This document shows, one piece after another, positions 1 through 12,539 of a DNA stretch of 64,000 nt. The notes under the pieces are model-generated. The model was not told where the DNA came from and searched no databases. It saw nothing but the letters and a program-made list of their open reading frames with translations. Where the stretch lies: contig JAUTXW010001342.1 in NCBI GenBank assembly GCA_030620095.1, positions 186,001 to 250,000 of the forward strand, in the 5' to 3' direction. Source of the stretch: Kuschelorhynchus macadamiae. Lineage: Eukaryota > Arthropoda > Insecta > Coleoptera > Curculionidae. Both the position numbers and the translations under genes were made by a program. Each line of letters opens with the position of its first letter. Position 1 is the first letter of the stretch.

Positions 1-191
1 CAATATTTATGGACGACTTCTGTAGGACAGATTACAAAAAAAATTGTATCACAAAAACTTTTGGCAATTTCTTTCGTATCCGTTAGCCAGACAACAAAAT
101 TGCATTTTAATGCAATAAAAGGGCATTTTTTTTCGTACATGGTGAAGGCAACAAAATTTATTACCATGCATTAGTATCTAATAACTTACAT

Positions 192-249
<58 letters not shown>

Positions 250-380
250 TATATGCCCTTTAGTTGCATTAAAATGCAATTTTGTTGTCTGGTTAACGGA
301 TTCGAAAAGGCATTGCAAAAAGTTTTTGTGATACAATTTTTTTGTAATCTGTGCTCCAGAAGTCGTCCATAAATATTAAA
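1..380. mobile_element. Fold-back (MITE-like) element with ~130-bp arms around a (TA)n core
   Basis: The first ~137 bases (ATATTTATGGACGACTTCTG onward) return as their reverse complement at about 249-378, ending AGTCGTCCATAAATATTA, with only scattered mismatches. The loop holds a short spacer and a (TA)n tract at 199-245. There is no coding capacity. This looks like a non-autonomous palindromic DNA element. The left boundary may lie outside the window, because the left arm begins at or near base 1. The superfamily cannot be told from the arms alone. Confidence 0.8.
199..245. repeat. (TA)n microsatellite
   Basis: About 23 uninterrupted TA units lie in the loop of the fold-back element. Confidence 0.95.
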
Positions 381-1331
381 TACCTATTTATTAATCTTCA
401 CATTCACAACTGACCTAATTTTCTTTACTTAAAGAGTTTTCTAAAATTAATAAATAATTATTACTTTCCCTGTTTTAATATATTAGCAGGACAGTTCTTT
501 AAACTCTACCTACTATATAATTTATGATTTAATATTATAAAAAGATTCTGATTTCTCGGATTCGCTATGCTATAGTTGTATAGGGGTCGCTTTATTTTGC
601 CATAAAACCTTTTTACAGCGGCAAAGCCCAGGGTTAAAAATGATAACAACTGCTTTTTTCTCCTGTATATACACGTTTTATTAAAAATTATTCAAATGAA
701 AGTTGTTTTCTTCGGAAAGAAATTTATTTTTGTTCTCTAGGGGTAGGCGCAAGATGCAAATATTCTTATGCTATAAATGACTGTAAGAAGGGCGTTCTTG
801 GCGTAATATATTATGAGAAATGCGATATATTTTGACATTTGTTTTGCAGTAATATAAAATATGCAAAGTGAAACATCAAATTCAGGTTTTTTAATTTTTT
901 GTGCAAGTAACACAGAAATACACCAGACGTCAAATTTACTAGATTAGTTTTGATATTATAATTTTAGAAAAGAAAGTTAAGCGTTATTATTATTATAAGT
1001 TAAATTTGAGTTACTAAACACACTTGTGTATCTTACAAACCGCAAAAACATTTATGTTTTAAGGATTAATAAAGTAAACTTCTTACATATTAAATTTAAG
1101 TTATATCATAACAAATTGTATTAATCAACGCTGTGGCTGTGTGTCACAAAAACAAGAAATGCTTTCTTAAAATTTAGTAAGAAGTAATTATGTCATACAT
1201 TCGCGTGCTGCTGAATCCACCAAACCCGTTTACTTTAAGGTATTTCAGATATATTACAAAACTGTGACGATGTTATAAATATATTTGCATATATTAAAAT
1301 GTGCGTCGAGAACATTATGAATGACTAGTAA

Positions 1332-1337
<6 letters not shown>
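381..1337. other. AT-rich stretch without recognised features
   Basis: No open frame of note, no clear repeat arms and no RNA gene were seen here. Confidence 0.5.

Positions 1338-1386
<49 letters not shown>
1338..1386. repeat. (TA)n microsatellite
   Basis: About 24 TA units in plain AT-rich DNA. No flanking element was recognised. Confidence 0.95.
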
Positions 1387-1390
<4 letters not shown>

Positions 1391-2647
1391 TATCGAACGA
1401 AATTGACAACACATTCAATATTTATTTCAACTTTATTAATTGTTTAAAGTCCAATTGATTGTTTAAATGTGTGCAAATATAAGTTAAGTTGATTATGTTG
1501 TAACAGTTTGATATATAGCGTTAAAACAACTGGTGTAGAGTACTTGCATAGACTATTACAGGAAAGAGCCATTTTTTTGGCAATAAGACAAACGTGGAGT
1601 TACATTTATAAAAAATGATATTCCTAAAGTTTTATTTATACATTTATACATTTTCTTGGGCCACTTTGTAGAGGAGATATAAATATAAATTATTATCAAA
1701 AGAGCTTAAAGGTTTCAGAAGCCGATCAAAACTAATCGAGGATTTCCAAATGTCTTTTAGAAATTGTTTACTTCGAAACTATCGAAACTAAATGTTTTTA
1801 TTGTAGTTCCCCCACACTGTGCTGTTGAATTATTTACATTTTTTGCCATTATTTATACTTTTAAACAGTATATACTTCCCAATTATCGTAGCGTTAAAAC
1901 AAATTAAATACCCTTGGAAAAAGTTTGGCGATGATAATAAAAAAAGTAGATAAAGCTTACCAAAAACTAAAGCTTCTACTTCTCGAAAAGTTTTTGGAAT
2001 AGCGTTTGGTAGCAGCTGTGTTTTTTCAATACATTATTAAAGGATGTTGTAGCCTGTAGCCATAACTTGCATCTAAAAAAATATTTTGGGTATAATTTCC
2101 ATTAAAAGTTCTAAAACAACCAAATCCTATATTTTCAAAATATTTTAGTTTTAGTGTTTTTCCAAAAACAAACTAAAACTATACTAAGGTTTCAGGCAAG
2201 GAACCCATCAATTTTCTAAGGTAAATATGTAATGTTCATAACTAATTTAATGAAATACTGATTAGCTGCTTGGAATAAGTACAAATTTTATAATATTTTA
2301 AAATGGAATATCTCTATTATAGGTAAATCAACATAAGCAATGCGTTTTTTTGTGAATAGTTGAATAGTAATACTTAAGCCGGAGCATATAAACTGCCTGT
2401 ATTTGCTATACAAACTATTTTAGCAATAATTACCTCAACTTTACATTAGACAAATCTTTATGAAATACGAAAAAAAAATGTAATATTTTTCTTTTACGGA
2501 GGTGAAATAAAAGTATTGTTTTTTTATACACCTCGTACTCTTGTAGAGAGTATCCAAATTAGATTTCGTACCAGGTGTGTTATTACTGACGTCAATACGT
2601 TAAAAAAATCTACGTGGTGTTTCTTTTTCCTTTAACCCTCTCAAGAC
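1387..2647. other. AT-rich stretch without recognised features
   Basis: Nothing coding was recognised and no inverted or tandem structure was noticed. Confidence 0.5.
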
Positions 2648-3229
2648 TTTTTACAGCAATGGCGTTGGTCATTTTTACAGCCAAAGGGAAAATCCCCATT
2701 CTGGTCTGTAACTTTTAATTTTTCATAATCTAGCAACGTGTCGATTTATGCACACTTAATTTAAAGGTCATAATGCATTGGCATTTTATCATTTTTTCAA
2801 GGCTACATGCATTACGACTATCAAATTAGCTATGCTTAAAGGAACATTTTGCTAAATAACAAGGGAAAAAGAACATCTATTAAATTTTTCAAAAACTTAT
2901 TTTGTCTCTATATCAACATTAGTGGGAAGTGTAAACAACTTTTTACAGCATCGTCGTTGGTCATTCTTACAGCCAGAATGAAAATCTCTATTCTGGTCTG
3001 TAACTTTTAATTTTTCATAATCTAGCAAGGTGTCGATTTATGCACACTTAATTTAAAGGTCATAAGGCATTGACATTTTATCATTCTTTTAAGGTTACAT
3101 GCATTACGACTATCAAATTAGCTATGATTAAGGAACATTTTGCTAAATAACCAAGAAAAAACAACATCTATTAAATTTTTCAAAAACTTATTTTGTCTCT
3201 ATATTAACATTAGTGGGAAGTGTAAACAA
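2648..3229. repeat. 292-bp tandem duplication (two copies)
   Basis: The segment 2648-2939, starting TTTTTACAGCA, is followed at once by a second copy at 2940-3229 with roughly 95 percent identity by eye. Both copies contain the blocks TCTGGTCTGTAACTTTTAAT and AGTGGGAAGTGTAAACAA. A 73-codon open frame overlaps the second copy but has no family signature and is not called a gene. The pair may be two units of a longer satellite or a local segmental duplication. Confidence 0.9.
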
Positions 3230-5699
3230 TGCGAAAACAAAAATGACATTTCGATATTCAAAATCGGTTACTCTCGGCTGGGACACACTGTATTACTTGA
3301 AGATATAGCTTTTAATACAAAAAAAAATCTTAGTTTTTATTTTAGTACTTGTTTGTGTTAGTAAAAAATTAACAAAATTCAAATTTAAAAACCTATAAAA
3401 TTGTGGGGATGCTTATCAATAGGACCAACGACATCTATATTATTGGTTTAAGTAAATAAGTAACAAGTAATTTTATTTTAATCATACTTTCTACATCATC
3501 ATCAGAAATTTATTTTTAAGCCTGAAAGCTGGGCAATTAATCAGCTTTCCATTTTTTTCACTTACGCTATGTTTAGTTTAATACAGTTGTTATATTTATT
3601 GTTTCCATTCTTCTACTGTAAGTCCTTCTTATAGATAAACTACAGGTTAAAAAATAATGCGTTAGATCATCATACTATATACAGTAAAATTGTCTTAACA
3701 GCAGTTATAAAAATACATATGAAACCAATCATTTTTTATAAGAATGAAGAATAAGATAAATTACAATAGACACCTTTAAACCGAAATCAAAATTTTCCAA
3801 AATTTGTATTCTGTTAGAAGAGCACGAAATCGCGCGCTTCGACAGGTTAGGATTTTGGGGTTCAAATTTCGCCCATTGGCAAAATGTTTACAAGTAAGAT
3901 AAAATCAAAATAATTTTCAGCCAAGAAAAAAACAAATCCAGGGCTGATCGTTTAGTGCGTGGTCCCCGTGTTAGAGAAAATATTTGCCATCTTTAAATCG
4001 ACGATAGAAAAGATAATATGTCTCTCGTTTTTTTTTCTGAACTAAGTATTACCGAAATCAACGAACAACGAAGATTAAAAAGGTGCTCAAAAACTGAAAC
4101 AAATAAACGGATTTAAAGACAGCCTCCCTTTATACCGAAAGGTAGAGGCAAGTATAAAACGTACTTGTAACATGCGGTAACCCTTTGACGTCAATAAGTG
4201 GGCTGGGTAGAGGAAGTCGATGCAGATACATACTTATTAGTGGGCAGGCCCTTTATAAACAGCAAAAGCTTTTAGCTTTTAATTCATAGGCCATCCAAAT
4301 TTTTCACCAAGGGCGGAGGAGTTACCGGAACAGCAATCACAGAACCCTTTGAAGCACGGGAAACTGCCAAGATGCTCCCAAGGTAAACGCTGACATCTTG
4401 TTTTCTTATGTTTCATATAAATACAGTATGAGGACGATTAGAGTAGTGTTTAGCCATATAATATTGCACCAGTTTAAATAATGTCCATGTTTTTCGGATT
4501 TAGAGTATTTTCTGATATTCTTACATGGTGAATCTAAAACTGGCTTGTTGGTAGGTTTGTCCAAAGCGTTTTCCGATTAAAATCTTGAAATTAGCTCCGT
4601 ATTAATGGTTAATTTGGACTCCGAGAAGTGAACGCAAGTGACCCAAAGTATTCAATCAAATTCGAAAAATATTAAATCACTGAGAGAGAACACATATCAA
4701 TAGAACCAGCAATTCCGGCACTACATCGCTCATTTCCTATTGACAAACCTAGGTATAACATCGATTGGCACATCATCTATTGATATATTTTAATTACCGG
4801 TATGTCGATAGTCATCGATGTATTGATCGGAATACTCACTTGTCGATATATTTGTGACAAAATTATTGAAGAGGAAAACGAAATTCCTTTTCTTTGTAAA
4901 TTTTGCAATCCGTTTATACATAACTATCGATGTTCTCGGCAATCGGCATTATTGCATACCTATCAGCACTTATAGATAATTATAGATATTTCGATATTTT
5001 TAATTTATTGTTATTCTATTTCCCGCTGACCCATCGATAATTATCTATATATCCCTAGTACTGAAATATAAGTATGTAAACATCATTCTACTTTTAGATT
5101 AATTACACATAATGGTACATAATACATATAGCAAATACACTGAGTATTGTGACTCAAGAAACAGCGGTAGGGGAATGCAATAATTTCATACATTTTGCAT
5201 GATAAAATGTAAGGGCATTGAAAAGCTATCATTTGAGTCGTTCCCGTAACATTATTGAAATCTTTTGAAAATATGTACCATACTTTTTATTTTTTAGTAT
5301 GTTTGTCCTTTTATAAATTTTAATTGACTTAAAAAAAGGGGAGTTTATTAATTCGACCTTATACATTTTTTATAAATGTATACCGATTGCTCCGAGGTGG
5401 TTTGGCATTTGGATAAAATTTTTAGGAAGTATTCAGGATATAGGAAACAAATTGAAAAAGAAGGTTAATTGGTATCGCACGGCGTACAAAAAATGAAAGT
5501 CTAAGTACGTCGCGCTTATTTGGTTCTATGTTTATTATTTTTTGGGCTTCGAAACATTATTAAAGAAGTATAGAAAATAAGCCTCGTTTTTATTCTCATA
5601 GAGGGCATCCTTTACTCTTAACGTTAATATCTGACTGTTTAGTATTTTTATCGTTTATAAGAAATAAAAATTTGCTTTCACACACTTTTTTTCTCTGGA
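3230..5699. other. Non-coding stretch with a CGAT-rich patch
   Basis: No coding region was recognised. Between about 4755 and 5040 the tetramer CGAT occurs seven times, several in the form ATCGAT or TCGATA, which recalls the DREF/BEAF-type TATCGATA motif of insects. No gene start is seen beside it. Confidence 0.35.
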
Positions 5700-6289
5700 C
5701 CGGAAAAGGATATATGTAGCAAAGCAAAAATACAACGGCCTACAAGAAGACATTGCTTTCGAATGTGTCACAGGATACCACTCCTGCGATCGATTTCCGA
5801 GCGATCTGAATGAAATATCATCGATGTAACTCAATTAAAAACGAAAACGTCTTTCAAGGTAGAAATATGCCACGGGCTAAACAGAACACTTAGCGTTACC
5901 TAATGGGGCTTCGGAGAGTTCCGCTTGTAAGAGCAAAAATATTTCATTTTTAAAGGGAAACGGCCTACAAGAGGAAATTGCTTTTGATGGCCAAGAAATC
6001 TGAATAAAAGTATGTGTGAAAACACATTTTTGTTTAATTTGAGATTTACCGGCGCATGTTACATGACTTCGCCTAAATCCTATGGGTTGCAACCGGAACT
6101 CTCAGAGCCCCAATTACGTAGGGCTAAGTGTTATGCGTAGCTAGTGAAATCTTTCTACCTTGAAAGACGTTTTTTCGATTTTGATTATGCCACATTGATG
6201 ATCTCTGAGCATTTGAGATCTCCCTGGATATAAGCTTGCCTGATGAGGGTAAAGGTCCAGAAATCGATCCTGTGACATAATCAAAAGCA

Positions 6290-6295
<6 letters not shown>
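5700..6295. mobile_element. Palindromic element with hammerhead-like tail, possibly Penelope-derived
   Basis: Sequence at about 5848-5932, beginning AACGTCTTTCAAGGTAGAAA, reappears inverted at 6088-6173. The pairing extends outward in degraded form to about 5750 and 6293. The right arm carries CTGATGA (6240) followed by GAAA (6260). A short block, CGGCCTACAAGA, also occurs twice in direct orientation inside the left half. Non-coding inverted pseudo-LTR arrangements of this kind are known for Penelope-like elements. The assignment is an inference because no RT or GIY-YIG sequence is present. The element directly abuts a (TA)n array. Confidence 0.6.
6240..6270 (+). ncRNA. Hammerhead-ribozyme-like core motif
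   Basis: An exact CTGATGA core (6240-6246) is followed by a GGG..TCC segment and then GAAA (6260-6263), the order expected for a hammerhead ribozyme. Stem II would be short and leaves an extra A before GAAA. Stems I and III were not convincingly paired by eye, so this is a motif-level call. Confidence 0.35.

Positions 6296-6365
<70 letters not shown>
6293..6365. repeat. (TA)n microsatellite
   Basis: About 36 TA units directly abut the palindromic element on its right side. Confidence 0.95.
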
Positions 6366-6369
<4 letters not shown>

Positions 6370-6854
6370 CTACAATCCTTTTAAGTTAGTCCTTATCTAC
6401 TTTAAATTTAAATACTTTTTGATAATCCTCTTTGATCAGTGTATTCACCAACTATACCTTACATGATATTAAAAAGACAATTAGTTGTACATTACTAGAT
6501 TTGAGCCAACATGTGAGTGGCTCCAACAATGTGTTTGAAAAATGCATTTAACTCTTTATCTCTCACGTGCCACTGCGTCTATATTAAGAAGGAAATCGTT
6601 AGAGAATCCTTTTATAGGGTTCTTGGATAGCATATATTTACTTCCCTCGTAAAAGAGAAGTATTGTAATCCCGAAAAAAATCTCTCATACGTTTCAAGGT
6701 CCCTAGATGCCGAAAAACATGTTGAAAAAATATGTCTTTCGTTCTGTCTGTTCGGGGCATAGCTAAAATACAGAATCATATGGGGATTACCTGGTAACAT
6801 TTTGGTAAAAATACAATATGGCAAAGCGAAATGAAAAATTATTACTAAAAAACT
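6366..6854. other. Stretch without recognised features
   Basis: No gene or repeat was recognised here. A minus-strand open frame of 70 codons lacks any family signature. Confidence 0.45.
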
Positions 6855-7680
6855 ACTTTGGGTATGAATTCAAGATGGCGCAACAAAACTGCAGCTTAAT
6901 AGAATATTTAAAGATTCAGGCTGAAAAACAACTTAATGGACTGATTTCAAATTGTGTGCCATAACTAATTGTGGTATAGAGATGAACTAGTAAAACTGTG
7001 GTGTCGGAAAATAGTGAAACGCTAAAAAAATGATTACTAAAAAAATAATTATCCAATTTTCTTAAATCTTCCACAAAAATCAAGAGAGGAATGAACTGAT
7101 ATCATTTTGGTATGGATATAAGTTAGCAAAACAAAATAGCAGCCTAATAAAGTATTTAAAAATTCGTCTTGAAAAAACTACTCATTAGATTAATTTCAAA
7201 TTTTGTGCAAGGATAAGCTTGATATAGAGATAAACTGGTAAAGTTGTAGTACGAATTCAAGATAGCCGAACAAAATGACGGCCAAATAACTTTTTTAAAA
7301 AATCAACATTAAAAACTCTTATTAAATTGATTTCAAATTTTCCCAATATGATATTGGGACAAACTGGTACATGACGTAACAAAATGGCAGTGTGTGTCAA
7401 AGCAAAATTTACTTATTGATTTAATTTTAAATTATGCCCAAGAATGGAGTGTGGCATAGGTAGGAACTGATAAAATATTGGTAGGAATGCAATATGATGG
7501 AACAAAATGGCGCCCAGTAAAAATGTTTGAAAAGATAGTATATATGTGTCACTAAATGACTATGTACTGAACTAAATTGGGTCAAGCTTCATTATTACTA
7601 ATAAAAGTAAAGGTTCATAAAGGAGAATTTCCGGGTAAAGGAAATTTACCGATTTTTTAGTTTCTAAGAAAATTTCAAGA
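6855..7680. repeat. Diverged tandem (satellite-like) array, unit ~110-150 bp
   Basis: Four to five degenerate units run head to tail. Each has the order: GGTATGAAT/GGAATGCAA-like opening, AAGATGGC or ATGATGGA, ACAAAATGGC or similar, an AAAAA-rich run, TTGATTTCAAATT, TGTGCC/TGCCCA, then GAGATGAACTGGTAAA. Units begin near 6860, 7109, 7250, 7371 and 7483. The part after 7617 contains AAGGAAATTTACCGATTTTT, which also appears inverted near 33150. Related units occur at 55440-55870 and, reversed, at 33100-33335, so this is a dispersed family. It has no coding potential. Confidence 0.65.
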
Positions 7681-8008
7681 AATTCATTTCTGAATACGTA
7701 CAAAGCGATTTTCTCTAAGAGTTATTTTGAGAGTTCAATTTGATTTTAGTATTTCAATCAAGGATTTGAATAAAGCCTGAATAATTACTTTTTTCTTAAT
7801 GTCATGACTACTTGGCTTCTTGTAGCAAGCCGTCATTGCTTTGTTGACCTAAATTGTTAAATATACAGTGTGATACACTTATCATAATCTTCCCCTGTAT
7901 CTGTATCTGTATCTCTGATAAATTTTTTACCAGGGGGGGATTTTTTATGGAAATTTTAATATTAGATTCTTATTGAGCATTATCAATAACTCCTATATAC
8001 CAAATTTG

Positions 8009-8510
<502 letters not shown>

Positions 8511-11500
8511 TTTACATTTGATGCAAAGGGGTTAATTTAAGATCAACATTTCCAAAAAAAGATCGGCCCTGTTCTCTCCAACTTGGGTTGCACGACAATG
8601 AGGGTTGCCAAAAGTGAGTTGTTAGCACAATCAGATTTTAAATCCATACGTAGCAGAGACACTTTACACTACTCTGATAACTATTTCCTGAGATACAGGG
8701 GCGTACTTATGAAATGTGGATCACACGGTTTGCACATTTACTACTGTAAAAGAAAAGAAATGGTATCAACATGAAACAAAAATATTTAATACGTAGTAAA
8801 CTTGGTTCATGCTTTGAAATTTAGTGTAAAATTATTAAATAATGTAGTTATTTTATGAGCATTTATCCAAGATTAGATAATAATTTGATTTAAAAATAGC
8901 AACAATATCTCTTTGCCAAATGAGATTGAATCCACAGGCCGTATGATCCATTTTGTTAAATCCAAACACAATAATACCATACAACCTAATAATACATAGC
9001 GCTTATTAAAACAAATTGGGATCCGTTTATTTCCTACGATATTTTATTAACGAATCGTCAGTGCGTTTATTTCAGCTAATATAATCCAGTAATACAAGAG
9101 TGATTTGGGGTCGATCTTGAAAAAAATGAGGTTAATAGACCAAACCTTTTTTTTTGTCTTTTACATATGGGGCCTCTTATAACAATATTAAAAGTCTATC
9201 ACGAGATTCGCTTTGAATGGATATCTCCAAAAATACTACAAATAGATAAATCAAAAATTAAATGTCAAGGTAGCCACAAAAAGTTGCTGGGCATTTTTTT
9301 CGGGATGTTGATCATTTTTGCACAACTGGTTTAAAAAAAAAATACCATTTTCAGGAAAAATAATCACAATTATCAACTAAAATAACTTATAATCGGTGAG
9401 ATTTTAACCCGCAATTCTATATGTTTCGTCGTCACTGAGGCTGTGACTATGTAAACGTTTTGAAAACGAAACCCCAGCCATCTCCTTCTTCTTTTAAATC
9501 AACAGCCGTGGCAGAATCTTCAAGAAAAAAAAATTGCCATAAATGTGAGAAAGTTATTTTTATTCTAATATACCGAAGAATTTTGCTGACAGTGCACTTT
9601 TTGATTAAAAATTATAAGTTTCCTTTAAGAGACGCAGATTTCGCAAAAAGTTCTTATGGATCAAACATTTGTTGGACCATTACCGTTACAGCCGAAAGTA
9701 ATAACTTGCGGATGAGCAACTAATGACAGAAATTCTAACTTTTATAATGGGTTTATTTCCAATGTTAAACAGTAAGTAAAAATTAAAGCAATTAGATAAC
9801 AAATTTATAACCTCAGGTAACTTAATTATTACTTTAATTAAATATGTAAATTGATTTATGTAATTTATGTAATTGGATTATATTAGCCAAAAATTTTCCT
9901 GGATTTATAGCCTATGGCTGGACCAGTGTGCAATGTAATCTTATTACCTTTACTTTTATTACTTCATTGGTATATAGTATATAGGTATACACAATATATT
10001 GATCATATAGAGGGAGTGAGGGTACAACGTAGCAACTATTCACAACGTGACGAACTTTTCTTCCCTTTCAAAGTCGAGTTCTTTTTTCCACGCACCAAAA
10101 GCTATGTTGTCTACAATTAATAGAAAGCTTTATAATCTAGCTTTAATTCTGAATTAATAGCATCAGGAAAAATTATCTTAAAGAAAGAAATAAGTTATTT
10201 ATCGAAAAAAAACTAGAAACCTTAGATGGAAAATTAAATACCACACGCCCGAGATCTATAAACAAATATTGACAAAATTACAATTAAATTTGTTAATAAA
10301 CAAGATTTTGAGAAATAAAGTTTTCTTCTTGGGTGTTTTTTATATTTTAGAAATATTCTGGGTAAAAATAGCTGCACTTTGTGTCCGATGCGTTTACCCA
10401 TTGTTTCAATATCCCGCTAGGGGGAGAAAATGAACCATACTTTCCAGTTCATTTTTCGCGAAAACTTTCAATGTGGCTAAAAATGGTTAAAACCAAAAAC
10501 AATAATCTCGACTTTTAAGCAATATTTTGCAAATTTAAGACGAGTATTCCCAAAAACGCGTACAACTCTTGCAATAAACTTTTGACACCCTTATACATAC
10601 AAGATAAAAAGGTTTGTTCCATTAACTAATTTTTTTGTAAGCTTGAACCTTCAGTTACTGGACTAGTATATAAGTGAATAATATAATTTTATGACCAGTT
10701 CTGTTTATTTTATAGCTATAGTAAAACATGCTTTACTTTACGCCTGCGACAATAAATTTAATGGTCTATTGCCGTAAGGCGTTTAAATATCGTAATATCA
10801 TATTCACATATTAGTTAACGTTTTCTGTAAAATATTACAAGCTAAGAATTTTTTTCCAATTTATCATTTACAGATTTGATAAGGCAACTTATAGAACATA
10901 GGCGTTAGATTAACAGGAGACAGCATAAGAGCCGGTTTAACTCTGTCGGAGGAGATGATGAGATTTTCCTGAGAATTTCTGTACGATGCGAGGGTGCAAT
11001 AAATGTTTGTAGCAAGATATTAAATAATTAAGAAAGCTTATATGAACTGTATTTTATAGGTTCACGTCATTAGATTATTGTATTAATCTTAGCTGTTTTA
11101 CTCGATCCGTTTACTTATATCAATAATATCTATTGCTAGAAAAAGGAACAACATACTACATAAACATGTACTTTATAAACTAAACAGTCTCCTTAAAATC
11201 AAATTTAATACAACATCTTATCCTAACACAACTTGTAATATCTACATGAACATATATATTAACTCGTTGACTGGAATAATAGTTACACAAAATTAAAATT
11301 AACAGTTCTTTATTATTGTTAAAAATGCTTCTCTTTCCTTTCTCTGTTCCAAAAAAAAAATGAAATTAGGAACTTATAGTCAGTCCTGCTGTTAAAAAAA
11401 CACTTCTGAGAAATAACTGTGAAAGCGGCTTACAGTGAAGCACAAAGACTCTTCCGATATGAATGTTTTTTTAAAGTTAAAAAATGTCTATTTAATTTTA

Positions 11501-11634
11501 AATAGATCAAAGCTGCCTACGGCCTGCTTTTCATGTGAAAACTGCAATATAACGAACCCGATTAAACACCGACTCTAACTCTTGTAGCCTAATTTACTGA
11601 CCAATTTTATTTTTTAAATTGTCTTTTACTATCA
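8511..11634. other. Long AT-rich stretch without recognised features
   Basis: Open frames of 60-90 codons at 8583, 9460 and 9914 show no family motif, no splice context that decides an exon, and codon use indistinguishable from background. Nothing else was recognised. Confidence 0.45.
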
Positions 11635-11885
11635 GGAACTCTTCATATTTACATATTTTTACACTCTTGAGACTGCTACCATCCATATTTCAACTACTAC
11701 CGTCTTCCATTAATTACTACTTATTGTATTTCAACTACTAAAACTTCACTTCCATTATTTACTACCACACATATTTTCGCTACTACCAGTTTCCATTGAC
11801 TACTACCAATCGCATTTTAACTACGACTAACTTCCATTGATTATCCTAAGCATATATCATTTACTACCGCCTTCTATCGGCCTCT
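11635..11885 (+). repeat. Degenerate pyrimidine-rich tandem repeat, CTACTACC / TTCCATT theme
   Basis: Blocks such as ATTTCAACTACTACC, TTCCATTAATTACTACT, TTTCCATTGACTACTACC and ACTTCCATTGATTAT recur four to five times with a period near 50-60 bases. They lead directly into the GC-richer segment ahead of a LINE-type ORF1. The likeliest reading is the internally repetitive 5' end of that retrotransposon. Confidence 0.65.
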
Positions 11886-12539
11886 CTTGGTCAACGCTTG
11901 TTTCTTTCCGATATCCCGAAGCTATTAGGAAACGAGGGCTAGGGATCACTAATCTCATACTTACGTGACAGATTTTCTTACGACGAAATGGCAAACCATC
12001 AGGACACGAGTATAGGCACGGGATACCTGATGGAGTTCCAGACCATAGACCTGCCTATGGGTTGCCCGGTTCCCGAAGTATACTCTCAAAACTGGGAAAT
12101 GGTCAGGCACATCAAATAACGGGCCAAGCACGGAGATGAATTTTAAAGAAAAAAAATCAGGTCGGGTGGGTCCCTTCGGAGCACACAAAAACGACCCGGC
12201 AAAGGACAAGGACAAGATTTGACCACCAGTAAGCGTCTGCCAAGCAACTACGGTGGAAAACCAGGTCGAGATGCTGGTATCAACATGCAACTGCATGTCC
12301 GTGGCCCCACGAATTCTGGGGTGGGCACTGAATATGTGAAATAAACAAAAGGACACTGGAACGGACGGCCAAAGATATATGGCGGATAGCGACGTTATAA
12401 AGGGCCCATTTAAAAAACGAGATTCTTTACCGTGGTCACCACCACGCAGCAGGTCATCTTCAGTCTCATCGATTACTTCAGGGAAAACAATGGGACGAAA
12501 AGAGAGCGAAGGGGCCGCTAGAGAACCCAAATGAAAAAG
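11886..12539 (+). other. GC-richer leader of an R1-like non-LTR retrotransposon (5' UTR)
   Basis: Base composition rises well above the surroundings. A 199-codon open frame on the minus strand (11961-12560) spans it, but it looks like an antisense by-product, being Phe/Ser/Leu-rich with no motif. The segment joins the tandem repeat on its left to the ORF1-like reading frames on its right, so it is read as the element's 5' untranslated or early ORF1 region. Confidence 0.45.
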
